DNA from: Deltaproteobacteria bacterium | GTDB lineage: Bacteria; Myxococcota_A; Polyangia; JAAYKL01 | Reading direction: 5' to 3' | DNA: 44,072 bases | Assembly: GCA_016935665.1 (NCBI GenBank) | Contig: JAFGQN010000194.1 | Location: 1-44,072, forward strand | Shown here: positions 17,418 through 26,639 of the stretch, in pieces | How positions within the stretch are numbered: position 1 is the stretch's first letter | How the letters are laid out: each line of letters begins with the position of its first letter | Made by a program: the position numbers and the translations under genes | Notes under the pieces: model-generated | What the model saw: the letters and a program-made list of their open reading frames with translations, nothing else | Databases searched by the model: none | What the model was told of the DNA's origin: nothing

Positions 17418-20400
17418 CAACAGTGAAGAATGTAATTGTACTTGGCAGTGGCGCACTGAAAATTGGCGAAGCGGGTGAATTCGATTACTCCGGCAGTCAG
17501 GCCATTAAAGCATTAAAGGAAGAGGGAATTCGTACCGTACTGGTCAATCCCAATATCGCTACAATTCAAACATCCGAAGAGTTGCCCGACGAAGTGTACT
17601 TCGTTCCGGTGCGACCGGCGTTTGTGGAACAGGTGATTGAACGGGAAAAACCCGACGGCATTCTTCTTGGATTTGGTGGCCAGACAGCGCTCAACTGCGG
17701 TGTGGAGCTGTACAAGTCCGGTGTGCTGCAAAAGTATGGCGTGGAAGTGCTTGGGACATCGGTGCAAACCATTATCAACACCGAAGACCGCGAAGTCTTT
17801 GTGGCTAAGTTGAACGAAATAGACGTGGATTCTCCGCGCAGCATTCCCACCGCGAATATTCCGGAGGCCCTGGATGCTGCGGATAAAATCGGATATCCGG
17901 TGATGGGTCGCGTGGCGTTTGCGCTGGGCGGACTCGGTTCCGGCGTTTGCCACAACCGCGCGGAACTCGAAGATTTGGCCGCCAAGGCGTTTGCGCATAC
18001 AGAGCAGCTCCTGATTGAAGAATATCTGGAAGGCTGGAAAGAAATCGAATACGAAATCGTTCGCGACGCCTACGACAACTGCATTACCGTATGTAACATG
18101 GAAAATCTCAATCCCATGGGCGTACATACGGGTGAGAGTATTGTGGTGGCGCCCAGTCAGACGCTGACCAACGATGAATATCACTACCTGCGGGAAGTGG
18201 CATTGAAAACAGTGCGTCACATGGGTGTGGTGGGGGAATGCAATATTCAGTATGCACTCGACCCCCACAGTCGCGAGTACCGAGTCATCGAAATCAATGC
18301 GCGTTTGTCCCGTTCATCTGCACTGGCCTCCAAAGCCACCGGATATCCGCTGGCTTTTGTGGCGGCCAAACTGGTGATTGGCAAGTCGTTGATTGAAGTG
18401 CAGAACTCCGTCACCCGGGCGACCTGTGCCTGTTTTGAGCCTGCACTTGACTATGTAGTGGTGAAAGTGCCGCGTTGGGACTTAAAAAAATTCCAGGGCG
18501 TTTCGCAGCGCATCGGTTCGGCTATGAAATCCGTGGGCGAGGTGATGAGCATTGGGCGCAAATTCGAAGAAGCGTTGCAAAAGGCGCTGCGCATGCTTGA
18601 AGTTGGGGCCAAAGGTGCTGTGGGTGCCGATATGGAAATTGAGAATCTCGACGAGGAACTCAAACATCCATCCGATAAACACATCTGGGGGTTGGTGGAA
18701 GCGCTTGAAAAAGGGATGTCCGTCGATGAAATTCACGATATCACCAAAGTGGATCGCTGGTTCCTCGATAAATTGAAGATTATCGTCGATATTAATAAAA
18801 CGCTTGAGGCGTCCGGCGCCAAAGCCCTTGAAGACGCTGACCTGATGCAGGAAGCCAAAGCCCATGGCTTTAGTGATATTCAGATTGCCATTGCAACAAA
18901 GAAGACTGCTGAAGACGTTTACGAAGCCCGGCAGAAACTGGATATTCATCCCTGGGTGAAACAGATTGATACACTGGCCGCCGAATATCCGGCCGCCACA
19001 AATTATCTGTATCTCACGTACAATGGTTCTTACCACGATTTGGCACTGGATTCCGGTGGCGTGGCGATTCTTGGTCCAGGCGCGTATCGTATCGGCAGTT
19101 CGGTGGAATTTGACTGGTGTTGTGTCAACACGGTGAAAACCCTGCGCAAGTACGGGTACAAAACCATCATGATTAATCACAACCCCGAAACCGTCAGCAC
19201 CGACTACGACGAATGCGACCGGTTGTATTTCGAAGAACTGTCATTTGAAACAATTCGGGAGATTTATTCATTCGAGCGACCGTTGGGTCTGATTTTGTCC
19301 ATGGGTGGGCAGATTCCCAACAATTTGGCCATGCCATGCCATAAGGCAGGAATGCGCGTTCTGGGCACCTCTCCGGTGAACGTGGATCGCGCGGAAAATC
19401 GCAATACATTCTCCAGCATGCTCGAACGTCTGGACGTGCATCAGCCGGACTGGATGGAACTCAGCGCATTGGATGAAGTGTACGATTTCGCGAATCGCGT
19501 GGGCTATCCGGTATTAATTCGACCATCCTACGTGCTCTCCGGTGCAGCCATGGCAGTGGCTGTTGACAAAAGTCAGCTGGAGGCATTTCTGGGTGAGGCA
19601 GTCGATGTATCCCCCGAGCATCCGGTGGTTGTGTCCAAGTTCATTGAAGGCGCCAAGGAAATCGATGTGGACGCCGTAGCGTCTAACGGCGAGCTGGTCT
19701 GCTGGGCGGTCTCGGAGCATGTGGAAAACGGTGGTGTGCACTCCGGTGATGCCACGCTGGTTCTGCCACCTCAGCGAACTTACCTTGAGACCATGCGTCG
19801 CATTCGGAAAATTTCGGAGCGGGTGGCCAAAGAACTCGAAATTAATGGTCCGTTCAACATTCAGTTTTTGGCCAGACACAACGACGTGATGGTTATCGAA
19901 GTGAATTTGCGTGCTTCGCGCAGCTTCCCGTTTGTATCGAAGGTGCTGAAGCGAAACTTCATCGAAGCGGCCACACGCGTCATCATGGGGCGACCTGTGG
20001 AACGTCAGTCCACGTTCTCTCTCGATTTGGACTATGTGGCTGTAAAGGCGCCGCAATTTTCCTTCACACGTCTTAAGGGAGCCGATCCCACGCTGGGTGT
20101 GGAGATGGCATCCACCGGTGAAGTGGCCTGCCTGGGGTGGGACTTTGACGAAGCGTTCCTCAAGGCGCTCATTTGCGTCGGGTTTAATTTTCCGGTGAAA
20201 AGCGTTTTGCTCTCCACGGGTCCGCTCAAATCAAAAGCGGCATTTCTGGAAGGCGCCAAACTGCTGCAGAACATGGGAATTTCTTTTTATGCCACAGGTG
20301 GAACACACGATTTTCTCAAAGGAAATGGCATCGAATCCGAGCGTCTCACCTGGCCGTTGGATGAAAAGCCACACAGTGCCATTGATGTGATTAAAAATCG

Positions 20401-20605
20401 GAAAGTGGATTTGGTAATTAATATTCCCAAAACGTATCAGAAGGAAGAACTGACAAACGACTATCTGATTCGTCGCGCCGCCGTTGATTTCGGTGTGCCG
20501 CTGATTACCAACATGCAGCTGGCGCAGCGACTCGCAGAAGCACTTCACAATGTCCCGGTCCAAAAATTAAAAGTTCGACGCTGGTCGGACTACCGTGTCA
20601 GGTAG
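17414..20605 (+). CDS. carB: Carbamoyl-phosphate synthase large subunit
   Basis: A 1063-aa synthase with two homologous ATP-grasp halves, close to the usual ~1070 aa. The first half carries GSGALKIGEAGEFDYSG and GFGGQTALNCG. The second half carries GPGAYRIGSSVEFDWC and MGGQIPNNLA. These are the standard carboxyphosphate and carbamate sites. The C-terminal methylglyoxal-synthase-like allosteric domain (about 930-1063) contains FYATGGTHDFL and VDLVINIPK. In the first half ALKIGEAGEFD replaces the frequent PIVIGQACEFD wording, as in some deltaproteobacterial and archaeal CarB. The ATGA overlap with carA shows one operon. No gene follows on the same strand for over 3 kb. Confidence 0.98.
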   Translation: MTTVKNVIVLGSGALKIGEAGEFDYSGSQAIKALKEEGIRTVLVNPNIATIQTSEELPDEVYFVPVRPAFVEQVIEREKPDGILLGFGGQTALNCGVELYKSGVLQKYGVEVLGTSVQTIINTEDREVFVAKLNEIDVDSPRSIPTANIPEALDAADKIGYPVMGRVAFALGGLGSGVCHNRAELEDLAAKAFAHTEQLLIEEYLEGWKEIEYEIVRDAYDNCITVCNMENLNPMGVHTGESIVVAPSQTLTNDEYHYLREVALKTVRHMGVVGECNIQYALDPHSREYRVIEINARLSRSSALASKATGYPLAFVAAKLVIGKSLIEVQNSVTRATCACFEPALDYVVVKVPRWDLKKFQGVSQRIGSAMKSVGEVMSIGRKFEEALQKALRMLEVGAKGAVGADMEIENLDEELKHPSDKHIWGLVEALEKGMSVDEIHDITKVDRWFLDKLKIIVDINKTLEASGAKALEDADLMQEAKAHGFSDIQIAIATKKTAEDVYEARQKLDIHPWVKQIDTLAAEYPAATNYLYLTYNGSYHDLALDSGGVAILGPGAYRIGSSVEFDWCCVNTVKTLRKYGYKTIMINHNPETVSTDYDECDRLYFEELSFETIREIYSFERPLGLILSMGGQIPNNLAMPCHKAGMRVLGTSPVNVDRAENRNTFSSMLERLDVHQPDWMELSALDEVYDFANRVGYPVLIRPSYVLSGAAMAVAVDKSQLEAFLGEAVDVSPEHPVVVSKFIEGAKEIDVDAVASNGELVCWAVSEHVENGGVHSGDATLVLPPQRTYLETMRRIRKISERVAKELEINGPFNIQFLARHNDVMVIEVNLRASRSFPFVSKVLKRNFIEAATRVIMGRPVERQSTFSLDLDYVAVKAPQFSFTRLKGADPTLGVEMASTGEVACLGWDFDEAFLKALICVGFNFPVKSVLLSTGPLKSKAAFLEGAKLLQNMGISFYATGGTHDFLKGNGIESERLTWPLDEKPHSAIDVIKNRKVDLVINIPKTYQKEELTNDYLIRRAAVDFGVPLITNMQLAQRLAEALHNVPVQKLKVRRWSDYRVR

Positions 20606-20880
20606 ACTGAAACGATGTTCAGTTGATGGAATCAAAGAGCCCTGCAATCCCCAACTTTCGGTAGGACGTTTAGTACTGATTCGATCACCGGAAGTACGTT
20701 AAGGTTTCTATATTTTTTCAATTCCAGTTTTAGCTTTGTCGCAGCCCTTTTTGGGCGTGCCCGTGGGCAATCCGGTCTACATCAGCTCGTCGTTGTTTCA
20801 AAAGAGCCTTACCCAATTCAATTTGTGAACGTTTTTTATTTGCGACTTTTGTGATGGTGTTGTAGAAAGTTAAGGAACTT
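20606..20880. other. Gene-free stretch downstream of carB
   Basis: This is the carB 3' flank. I find no open frame with a ribosome site. Small inverted repeats are present (GCCC-TTTTT-GGGC near 20747; AAAGTT-AAGG-AACTTT near 20867) but no hairpin followed by a T-run on the plus strand, so the carB terminator is not identified. Confidence 0.45.
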
Positions 20881-21072
20881 TAAAAAGAAAAAAACCCAGC
20901 CAGTGTTTTAGGGCATACACTGCTGGGTTTTCAGGACCACAAAGTCTACCTGGCGGTCAATCGGGTCAAATTGACTTTCCAGGACCTCCTTTAAACAGTG
21001 AGGCCAGACTCCTCACTGTCTATAGTCCTTTTACATCAGAGATGTATCTGATGCGCTCCTCTGAAAATACTA
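20881..21072 (-). ncRNA. Candidate structured small RNA with intrinsic terminator
   Basis: Read on the minus strand, four stems follow one another. They are CATCAGA/TCTGATG (21034-21053), ACAGTGAGG/CCTCACTGT (20995-21019, 9 bp perfect), a longer interrupted stem CCTGG..GTCAAT / ATTGAC..CCAGG (20949-20983), and a terminator hairpin (20892-20930) followed by a T-rich tail. Four (A/G)AGGA motifs lie before stem 1, between stems 1 and 2, at the loop edge of stem 2, and between stems 2 and 3. This layout resembles Csr/Rsm small RNAs that titrate CsrA. The 5' end and promoter are not certain, and the RNA could also be the 3' part of the upstream FHA transcript. No known family was recognised. Confidence 0.6.
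20892..20930 (-). terminator. Rho-independent terminator (minus strand)
   Basis: AAACCCAGC (20892-20900) pairs with GCTGGGTTT (20922-20930). The stem is extended by AGTGT/ACACT with one bulged base. On the minus strand the stem is followed by a T-run interrupted by one C (TTTTCTTTTT at 20891-20882). It ends the candidate RNA and possibly the FHA/zinc-ribbon transcript. Confidence 0.85.
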
Positions 21073-21225
21073 GTGCTTTACCAAAAAAAAAGGGGGGGAA
21101 TAAACCATCACTATTAATTCAGATGATTACAAAAAAATGAGAATTGCATGATGTGAAAAGAAGAAGGATGGTTGACGAAGTAAAAGGGGCGTGACGTATC
21201 TTCGTTGCGTGCCGAACGACGCCTG

Positions 21226-22116
21226 TTAATTGCAGAGGCTGACCAGACCTTCAATGCGTCTGAAAATGAATTTCTCTCCTGGAGAGAATCGGCTGGAAAT
21301 TTCAGACAGGCAGGAGATATATTGGTGCAAATCTGAAGAAGTGCGATATCCGATGCTTTTAGCAACAGCATATAATTGGTCCACCGCCTTCCTCGGCAAA
21401 AGACGTTTAAGCTGGCTAAACAGGGCAAACAATTCCGTGATTAATTCCGGGCGTGTGGACTGTACAGCCAGGTCAATAAGCAGTTGTGCAACAATTTCAA
21501 GCTCTGAATCCGACGGTTCTCGATTCAGTTCATTGGGCCTGGCGATACTTTCGATGAGCTTCTGGGTAAGGATAGTCGCTTCCTCGACTTTATTTCTGCC
21601 CAGCGCCTTCTGGGCCAGTCCCGCCAGCAGGTCTCCCGAATTCAGCGTGGTGTCATCCGTTGATATGGCTGGCTCCGTTACTGAATGTGACTGAGGCGGT
21701 TCTTTTGTTGGCGTGTGGCTTTTTGACGTGGATTGACCACATTGACCGCAGAATTCATCTCCCAGCGCCGCCCATGCACCACAATTGGCGCAAACCATCA
21801 GCCCCATGGTATTCGATGAAACGCGATCGTTTTTTTGTGCTGCGCTGATTGTTACCTGCTGATGTCCAATACCAATAACATCGCCGTCTTTTAGAGGGAT
21901 CATGCCCGATACCTGTTTGCCGTTCAACGTACATCCATTGCGGCTTCCGCGATCCTCCAGCAAAAGCTGGTCTTTTTTTCGAATAATGGTGGCGTGGACG
22001 CGTGATACGCTGGGATCGTCCAGCACAAGGTTACAGTCCAGGCTTCTCCCAATGTCGAATCGTCCTTCGGGGGCCTCTATATTGGATTGCTGATATATTA
22101 TGCGATATCGGATCAT
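21226..22116 (-). CDS. FHA domain-zinc ribbon protein
   Basis: A 296-aa cytoplasmic protein. The N-terminal FHA domain (about 1-95) has IGRS at 22-25, SVSRVHA at 36-42 and GSRNG at 57-61, so phosphothreonine binding is likely. A zinc ribbon follows: Cys109-x2-Cys112 and Cys123-x2-Cys126 (CANCG / CGQCG). After a Ser/Thr/Pro-rich linker (130-160), the last 135 residues are helical with no recognised domain. This FHA-plus-zinc-ribbon form is common in Myxococcota signalling proteins. Its partner kinase is not encoded here. The weak ribosome site does not decide the start, but the FHA begins right after the ATG. Confidence 0.85.
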   Translation of the reverse strand: MIRYRIIYQQSNIEAPEGRFDIGRSLDCNLVLDDPSVSRVHATIIRKKDQLLLEDRGSRNGCTLNGKQVSGMIPLKDGDVIGIGHQQVTISAAQKNDRVSSNTMGLMVCANCGAWAALGDEFCGQCGQSTSKSHTPTKEPPQSHSVTEPAISTDDTTLNSGDLLAGLAQKALGRNKVEEATILTQKLIESIARPNELNREPSDSELEIVAQLLIDLAVQSTRPELITELFALFSQLKRLLPRKAVDQLYAVAKSIGYRTSSDLHQYISCLSEISSRFSPGEKFIFRRIEGLVSLCN

Positions 22117-22359
22117 AGTCGTTCAGTATTGTCCTGGACCTGAAGCTGATGTTGCAAAATCTTGAGAATACATGTTGTATTTTTGTACTATGAATTTGGC
22201 CCCTTGTCATATTTTTCCTTCTTTCCGTTCTTTTACTATGCTTTTTTTAGGAGTGCGTGGAATGCGGATATGGTTTCCAACGACAGATAATGAATGTGAA
22301 ATTGCCTGAAATCAGGAGGCAGTGACCTGGAATGCTTCGATGGCTTTGGCGCTGGTGGC

Positions 22360-23505
22360 CTAGAACAGATCGTCCATATCGCTACTGCTGGGAGGCGGTG
22401 CGCTTTCCTTCTTCTGAGGTTGCGAGTTGGATTTTGATGATGTGTTTCCAGTAATAGTGGGATCATTGCTCAATCCCTCGGAGTGGGATTTGCCGGTGTA
22501 GCCGTCGATAACCGATTCCGCATTGTCGTCGTAGTCAACGCTGTTAACGGCTTTGTCGATGGTGGAAGATATGGACGCATCAACCGAGCCGGTTGATTTA
22601 CCCTTGTTGGTGCGTAATTTACTTAGATGGGTTTCGGTGACTGCCGATGAAAGGCGCAATCCGTAAACACCAAAAAATTTTGAACCATCGAGTACCGCAA
22701 CAAAAGTATTGTCGTCGCGCCAGGCTATTTTGAGCAGATTACCGTCGTCGTCCATGATTTCGGCGCCCTTGCAGCCCAGCACCTGCTCCATGCTGCCAGT
22801 GAAGTCGGACAGAGTGATGCCACCCAGTTTATCGATGCGGAAAAGGCGTACGCGTTTCCAGAATCGGTTATTAATAAAGAACAGGTACTCCACGTATTTA
22901 CCGGCGTCCCATACCATCATAGATTCGTCGTTGTTGTGTGTGAACTCCACATCCACCATATGGGATTCATAACCTGTGGTTTGTCCGTTGAACGCCACAT
23001 AGCTGTTTTTTACTTCGTTCAATTCTTTATACATCTGGGCGCGAATTCTGTCCTCTTTGAGAAGGTCGCCCTGAACAGCACGCATTTCTTCATCATATTT
23101 TTCTCTGATTTTACTTTCAAATATGGAGAACACTTTTTTTACTGTCATTCCCCACTGAAGTCCCTCCATCAATCCTTCAACACCGTCTGTTTTAGGCCAA
23201 TACCCTGGATCTTTAAGAGATTCTTCCGCTTTCGCTTTTTTTCCTTTTCCTTTGCCCTTTTTCTTGAATCCTGGCGCGCCACCCAGATTGGAGCCGGGGA
23301 CGATAATTTGATTGTCTTCCGCAGTCAGCTGAACATCCTGATATCCTTCGATTCCCGTTGATTCCTCCATGTCCGGCTCGACGAATTCCGCGCTTGCGGA
23401 GTTGGGCGATGTCGGCTCTTTCACCTTTCCGGCACAGCCGACTAGAAAGAGCAAAAGAAATAGGAGCATGACCCCTGGAACGGTGCGTAATATTTTCTGA
23501 TTCAT
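22360..23505 (-). CDS. Unrecognised lipoprotein
   Basis: A 381-aa lipoprotein. The signal peptide ends in FLVGC (Cys24). Then comes a basic Gly/Lys-rich patch (KKKGKGKGKKAK) near residue 80 and a conserved-looking globular region about 95-300 (WGMTVKKVFSIFESKIREKYDEEM, VDVEFTHNNDESMMVWDAGKYVEYLFFINNRFWKRVRLF, MEQVLGCKGAEIMDDDGNLLKIAWRDD). A Ser/Gly/Pro-rich disordered tail ends in DMDDLF. The middle has the feel of a repeated WGM/LG-type fold of small periplasmic proteins, but I cannot name it. GAGGAGG lies 6 nt before the ATG at 23505, which is also directly upstream of the signal peptide. It is divergent from dacB. Confidence 0.75.
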   Translation of the reverse strand: MNQKILRTVPGVMLLFLLLFLVGCAGKVKEPTSPNSASAEFVEPDMEESTGIEGYQDVQLTAEDNQIIVPGSNLGGAPGFKKKGKGKGKKAKAEESLKDPGYWPKTDGVEGLMEGLQWGMTVKKVFSIFESKIREKYDEEMRAVQGDLLKEDRIRAQMYKELNEVKNSYVAFNGQTTGYESHMVDVEFTHNNDESMMVWDAGKYVEYLFFINNRFWKRVRLFRIDKLGGITLSDFTGSMEQVLGCKGAEIMDDDGNLLKIAWRDDNTFVAVLDGSKFFGVYGLRLSSAVTETHLSKLRTNKGKSTGSVDASISSTIDKAVNSVDYDDNAESVIDGYTGKSHSEGLSNDPTITGNTSSKSNSQPQKKESAPPPSSSDMDDLF

Positions 23506-23702
23506 ATATTCCTCCTCAAAAAAGGTGAGCAAACTGTTGTCGAATGGCAGTTCAATTTTGCACCGCATCTTATCACGTCGCCCTGTGCAGCCAAGTGACT
23601 TTTTCCCGATTACTATTTTTTATGTCGTGTCAGCTTGTGTGCTCAAAAAAATACATAAATACTCAAATTCACAACCGTTTTGTCCTCCAATGGTATACCC
23701 TT

Positions 23703-23731
23703 TTGAAAAAAAAGCAGTTTTGGGATATAGG
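23703..23731 (+). promoter_or_regulatory. Candidate promoter of dacB
   Basis: TTGAAA (23703-23708) and TATAGG (23726-23731) are separated by 17 nt, about 50 nt before the dacB start. Confidence 0.5.
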
Positions 23732-23781
23732 CATTTGGGAAATGGAGTGGCGAGTACTGTGTTTACTCCGGAAAGGCGCAG

Positions 23782-25242
23782 ATGAGACGTATTAAGTTGA
23801 AACATCCGTTGTGGTTCTTCTCGTTGATGCTATGCAGCATAGTGGGCCTCTTGTCTTCCAGACTTGAGGCGCAGCAGCGCGATTTCACTTCTTTAAAAAA
23901 CACGCTGTCGGTGATTGCAGGCAAAAAACCGGGAAATACGGTGGCGGGTGTTTCTGTTATGGATGTAAATTCGGGCGAGATTATATACGCCCTCAAAGGC
24001 GATGAGCCGTTAAATCCCGCTTCAAATGCCAAAATTGTCACAGCCGCCGCCGCGTTGAAACTACTCGGACCTGAATTCAAATTTCAGACGGAACTGTACG
24101 GTAAAGTGAACATGCGCAACGTTCAGGGCCCGTTGTATATCAAGGGCTACGCCGATCCGTCTCTCATGACCCAAGATTTGTGGGCGCTCGCCAAAGAATT
24201 GAAAGCAGACGGCGTGCGGCGTATTGGGGGCGGCATCATTGTGGATGACAGTTATTTTGACGATATCAACTGGCCGTTCGCCTACGATGAACAACCCAAC
24301 GAAGACAATAAATTTCGTACGCCGGTTGGGGCGGTATCGGTAAATCACAACGCACTTGGAATCCAGATACGCCCCGGGGCCACCGCCATGGCCAAAGCCT
24401 TCGTGGATATGGATCCGCCGGAATACGCCATGGTAGTAAATGATACGTTAACATCTGCGACAGGGGCATATACCCCTCGTATTTCGGCAACCACCTACGA
24501 AGATCGCACGCGGGTTCGCGTTTGGGGTCAGATTCCCCTGGGATCGAAGCCCACCTGGTTTTATCGGCGTATTGACAATCCATCCCTGTTTACCGGATAT
24601 GCGTTGAAGGGCGTTTTAAAGGAACTGGGCATTTCCGTGGGGGGAGATGTGCGAACGGGCGGAATTCCATCGGGAACGCCTTTGATTGCGCGGCATTCTT
24701 CGGAACCGCTGTCCTCTGTTTTGTGGGAAACGGGGAAAATGTCCAATAATTTTGTAACGGAAATGGTATTGAAGACAATTGGCGCCGAAGTGGGAAAAGC
24801 GCCAGGTAACTGGGACGTCGCCACGTCCGCTGTAGCGGAATTGCTGGAAAAATGGGGTGTAAAGAAAGGAACCTACACCTATCGCAACGGTTCGGGGCTG
24901 TTCTCAGCCAATAAAATTGCTCCTGAGCAGTTTTGTCAGGTGTTGCGACACGCGTATCTCGATGCCACCATTCGGCCGGAATTTTTAAGTCAGTTGGCCA
25001 CCGGGGGCGCAGATGGAACGATTCAATCTCGGTATCGACACCCGGCGGCTGAACGGCATGTTCGGGCCAAAACCGGTACTTTGGACAGTGTTTCCGCGTT
25101 ATCCGGATATATTTTTGACAAAAAAGGGCAGCGCCCCATTGCCTTTTCAATCCTTGTAAACAACGCATCTGGTTATGTGGCCGCAGCCCGGAACTGGCAG
25201 GAAGATATTGCCACAGCCATTGCAAAATTTCTTAATCCGTAG
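23782..25242 (+). CDS. dacB: D-alanyl-D-alanine carboxypeptidase/endopeptidase (PBP4 type)
   Basis: A 486-aa periplasmic class C penicillin-binding protein that trims and splits peptidoglycan peptides. It has a signal peptide (FFSLMLCSIVGLLSS, likely cleaved after LEA, about residue 30). The three serine-peptidase motifs are SNAK at 81-84, SNN at 321-323 and KTG at 430-432. The ~230-residue insertion between motifs 1 and 2 is the mark of the PBP4/DacB (peptidase S13) family. GGAAAGG lies about 5 nt before the ATG. The gene stands alone and is divergent from the lipoprotein gene. Confidence 0.95.
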   Translation: MRRIKLKHPLWFFSLMLCSIVGLLSSRLEAQQRDFTSLKNTLSVIAGKKPGNTVAGVSVMDVNSGEIIYALKGDEPLNPASNAKIVTAAAALKLLGPEFKFQTELYGKVNMRNVQGPLYIKGYADPSLMTQDLWALAKELKADGVRRIGGGIIVDDSYFDDINWPFAYDEQPNEDNKFRTPVGAVSVNHNALGIQIRPGATAMAKAFVDMDPPEYAMVVNDTLTSATGAYTPRISATTYEDRTRVRVWGQIPLGSKPTWFYRRIDNPSLFTGYALKGVLKELGISVGGDVRTGGIPSGTPLIARHSSEPLSSVLWETGKMSNNFVTEMVLKTIGAEVGKAPGNWDVATSAVAELLEKWGVKKGTYTYRNGSGLFSANKIAPEQFCQVLRHAYLDATIRPEFLSQLATGGADGTIQSRYRHPAAERHVRAKTGTLDSVSALSGYIFDKKGQRPIAFSILVNNASGYVAAARNWQEDIATAIAKFLNP

Positions 25243-25273
25243 CGTGGATGGGCGCTTTTTTCTTCGGAGTGCT

Positions 25274-25304
25274 GCCTTTTTTATCAAGGCGTTCGTTTTT
25301 TTTT
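25274..25304 (+). terminator. Weak intrinsic terminator after dacB
   Basis: GCCTT (25274-25278) pairs with AAGGC (25286-25290), and a run of nine T follows after five bases. The stem is short, so this is tentative. Confidence 0.4.
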
Positions 25305-25413
25305 GGTTAGCAAAATGATTTCCTTCATCTCAAATTAGTGAGTTATGATGGCAAGGTCTATCGATTAGATGCCTTTGTGAAGAGGCAGTACTTTATGTGT
25401 TGAGAGGATTAAC

Positions 25414-26523
25414 ATGAGTCGTTATTTTCAGCTCTACTTGCAGATGTTCCTGATGTGCCTGGCATTGGCAGTGGTGTTTGGGTGTTCAGAAGTGGACCCA
25501 GGGGAAGGAAAACAGTCCAGTGATGGGGATTCTGATGGGGATTCCGATGGGGATTCCGATGGGGATTCCGACGGGGATTCCGATGGGGATTCCGACGGGG
25601 ATTCCGACGGGGACGGGGACGGAGATTCTGATGGGGACGGAGATGCGGACACCGAAGCCGCAGGAGACGGGGATTCAGATGGGGATTCCGATGGGGATTC
25701 CGACGGCGATACCGATGGGGACAGTGACGGGGATTCCGACGGGGATTCCGAGACACACCAGGGAAACACGATTGATACCGAGGCGTGTGACAGTTTACTG
25801 GAAATAACCGTTCGTGATTTTGACGAGAGTCACCCCGATATGGAGATGGACCATGATGGATGGGGGCCGGTGGGCGGTGTTTTGGATGTTGAACTTGGGC
25901 TGGACCAGAAACCTGTGTTTTCCAATCCCATGGGAACACACACCTGGAAATCTGATCCTGTTGATGGGATACTTGAAAAAAACTGCTGGGTAACCGAAGA
26001 CGGTGAGGAATGTTACATGGGGGATTATCCCATGTTTGATGGTGAAGAAAGCTTCTTTGACTGGTACCACGACACATCTTTCAATCAGCGTTTCGAAAAA
26101 CAGATACAGATGGACGAATCCCCCGATGACCCCGACGTGTACATCTATGACACAAAAGAATTTTTCCCCCTGTCCGAAGATGAAGGATTTGGTATTACAC
26201 CGGAGGATGCGCAGCCACAGCGGAATTTTTTATTTACCACCGAAATTCACCTCAAATTCACTTATGAGGAAGGCCAGCGGTTCACTTTTAGAGGGGATGA
26301 TGATTTGTGGATTTTTGTGAACAACAAACTGGCTCTGGATTTGGGGGGACTCCACCTGCCCGCCCTCGGAACCATTGATTTCGACATGCAGGCCGAGGAT
26401 TTGGGCATTCGTCCCGGTGGCCAGTACAATATGGACATTTTTCACGCGGAACGTCATACCGCGCAATCCAATTTCCGCATTGAAACCAATATCAGCTGCT
26501 TCATTCCGGTTATTCTCGAGTAA
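25414..26523 (+). CDS. Fibro-slime domain lipoprotein with Asp-Gly-Ser repeat spacer
   Basis: A 369-aa surface lipoprotein. The signal ends in VVFGC (Cys24). A spacer of about 75 residues (37-112) is made of G-D-S-D units. The C-terminal domain (about 125-369) is of the fibro-slime type known from Fibrobacter and Myxococcota: LLEITVRDFDESHPD at its start, FTFRGDDDLWIFVNNKLALDLGGLH near 290-311, and YNMDIFHAERH near 343. It is a PA14-like beta-sandwich in Ca-dependent carbohydrate adhesins. The acidic spacer may bind calcium or simply lift the domain from the membrane. GAGAGG lies 6 nt before the ATG. Confidence 0.9.
   Translation: MSRYFQLYLQMFLMCLALAVVFGCSEVDPGEGKQSSDGDSDGDSDGDSDGDSDGDSDGDSDGDSDGDGDGDSDGDGDADTEAAGDGDSDGDSDGDSDGDTDGDSDGDSDGDSETHQGNTIDTEACDSLLEITVRDFDESHPDMEMDHDGWGPVGGVLDVELGLDQKPVFSNPMGTHTWKSDPVDGILEKNCWVTEDGEECYMGDYPMFDGEESFFDWYHDTSFNQRFEKQIQMDESPDDPDVYIYDTKEFFPLSEDEGFGITPEDAQPQRNFLFTTEIHLKFTYEEGQRFTFRGDDDLWIFVNNKLALDLGGLHLPALGTIDFDMQAEDLGIRPGGQYNMDIFHAERHTAQSNFRIETNISCFIPVILE
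25522..25749 (+). repeat. 12-bp tandem repeat coding for (G-D-S-D)n
   Basis: Nineteen 12-bp periods built on GATGGGGATTCC with few substitutions, mostly T/C at the third position of the first Asp codon. Two short imperfect stretches (about 25610-25665 and 25707-25725) interrupt it. Length variation by slippage is expected. Confidence 0.9.
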
Positions 26524-26639
26524 CCGCTCCCCAACTGACTTTTCATTTTCCGCAGACGTCGGGCCAATGTGATGCCGGAAAATAAAAGATACTTAATCTT
26601 TTTGTTTGGCGCCCGTTTTTTTGTGCGGGAGAATTGCCT

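Noticed and set aside
20995-21019. Attachment site or mobile-element inverted repeat
   Set aside because: There is no integrase or transposase nearby and the repeat fits an RNA hairpin better.
20881-21072. 6S RNA
   Set aside because: 6S forms one long hairpin with a central bubble. This sequence forms several separate stems and an intrinsic terminator.
22117-22359. Short frames with ribosome sites between the FHA gene and the lipoprotein gene
   Set aside because: They are either under 20 codons or run into neighbouring genes in another frame without conserved features.
25522-25749. CRISPR-like repeat array
   Set aside because: The 12-bp units are contiguous, without spacers, and are in frame as Gly-Asp-Ser-Asp codons.
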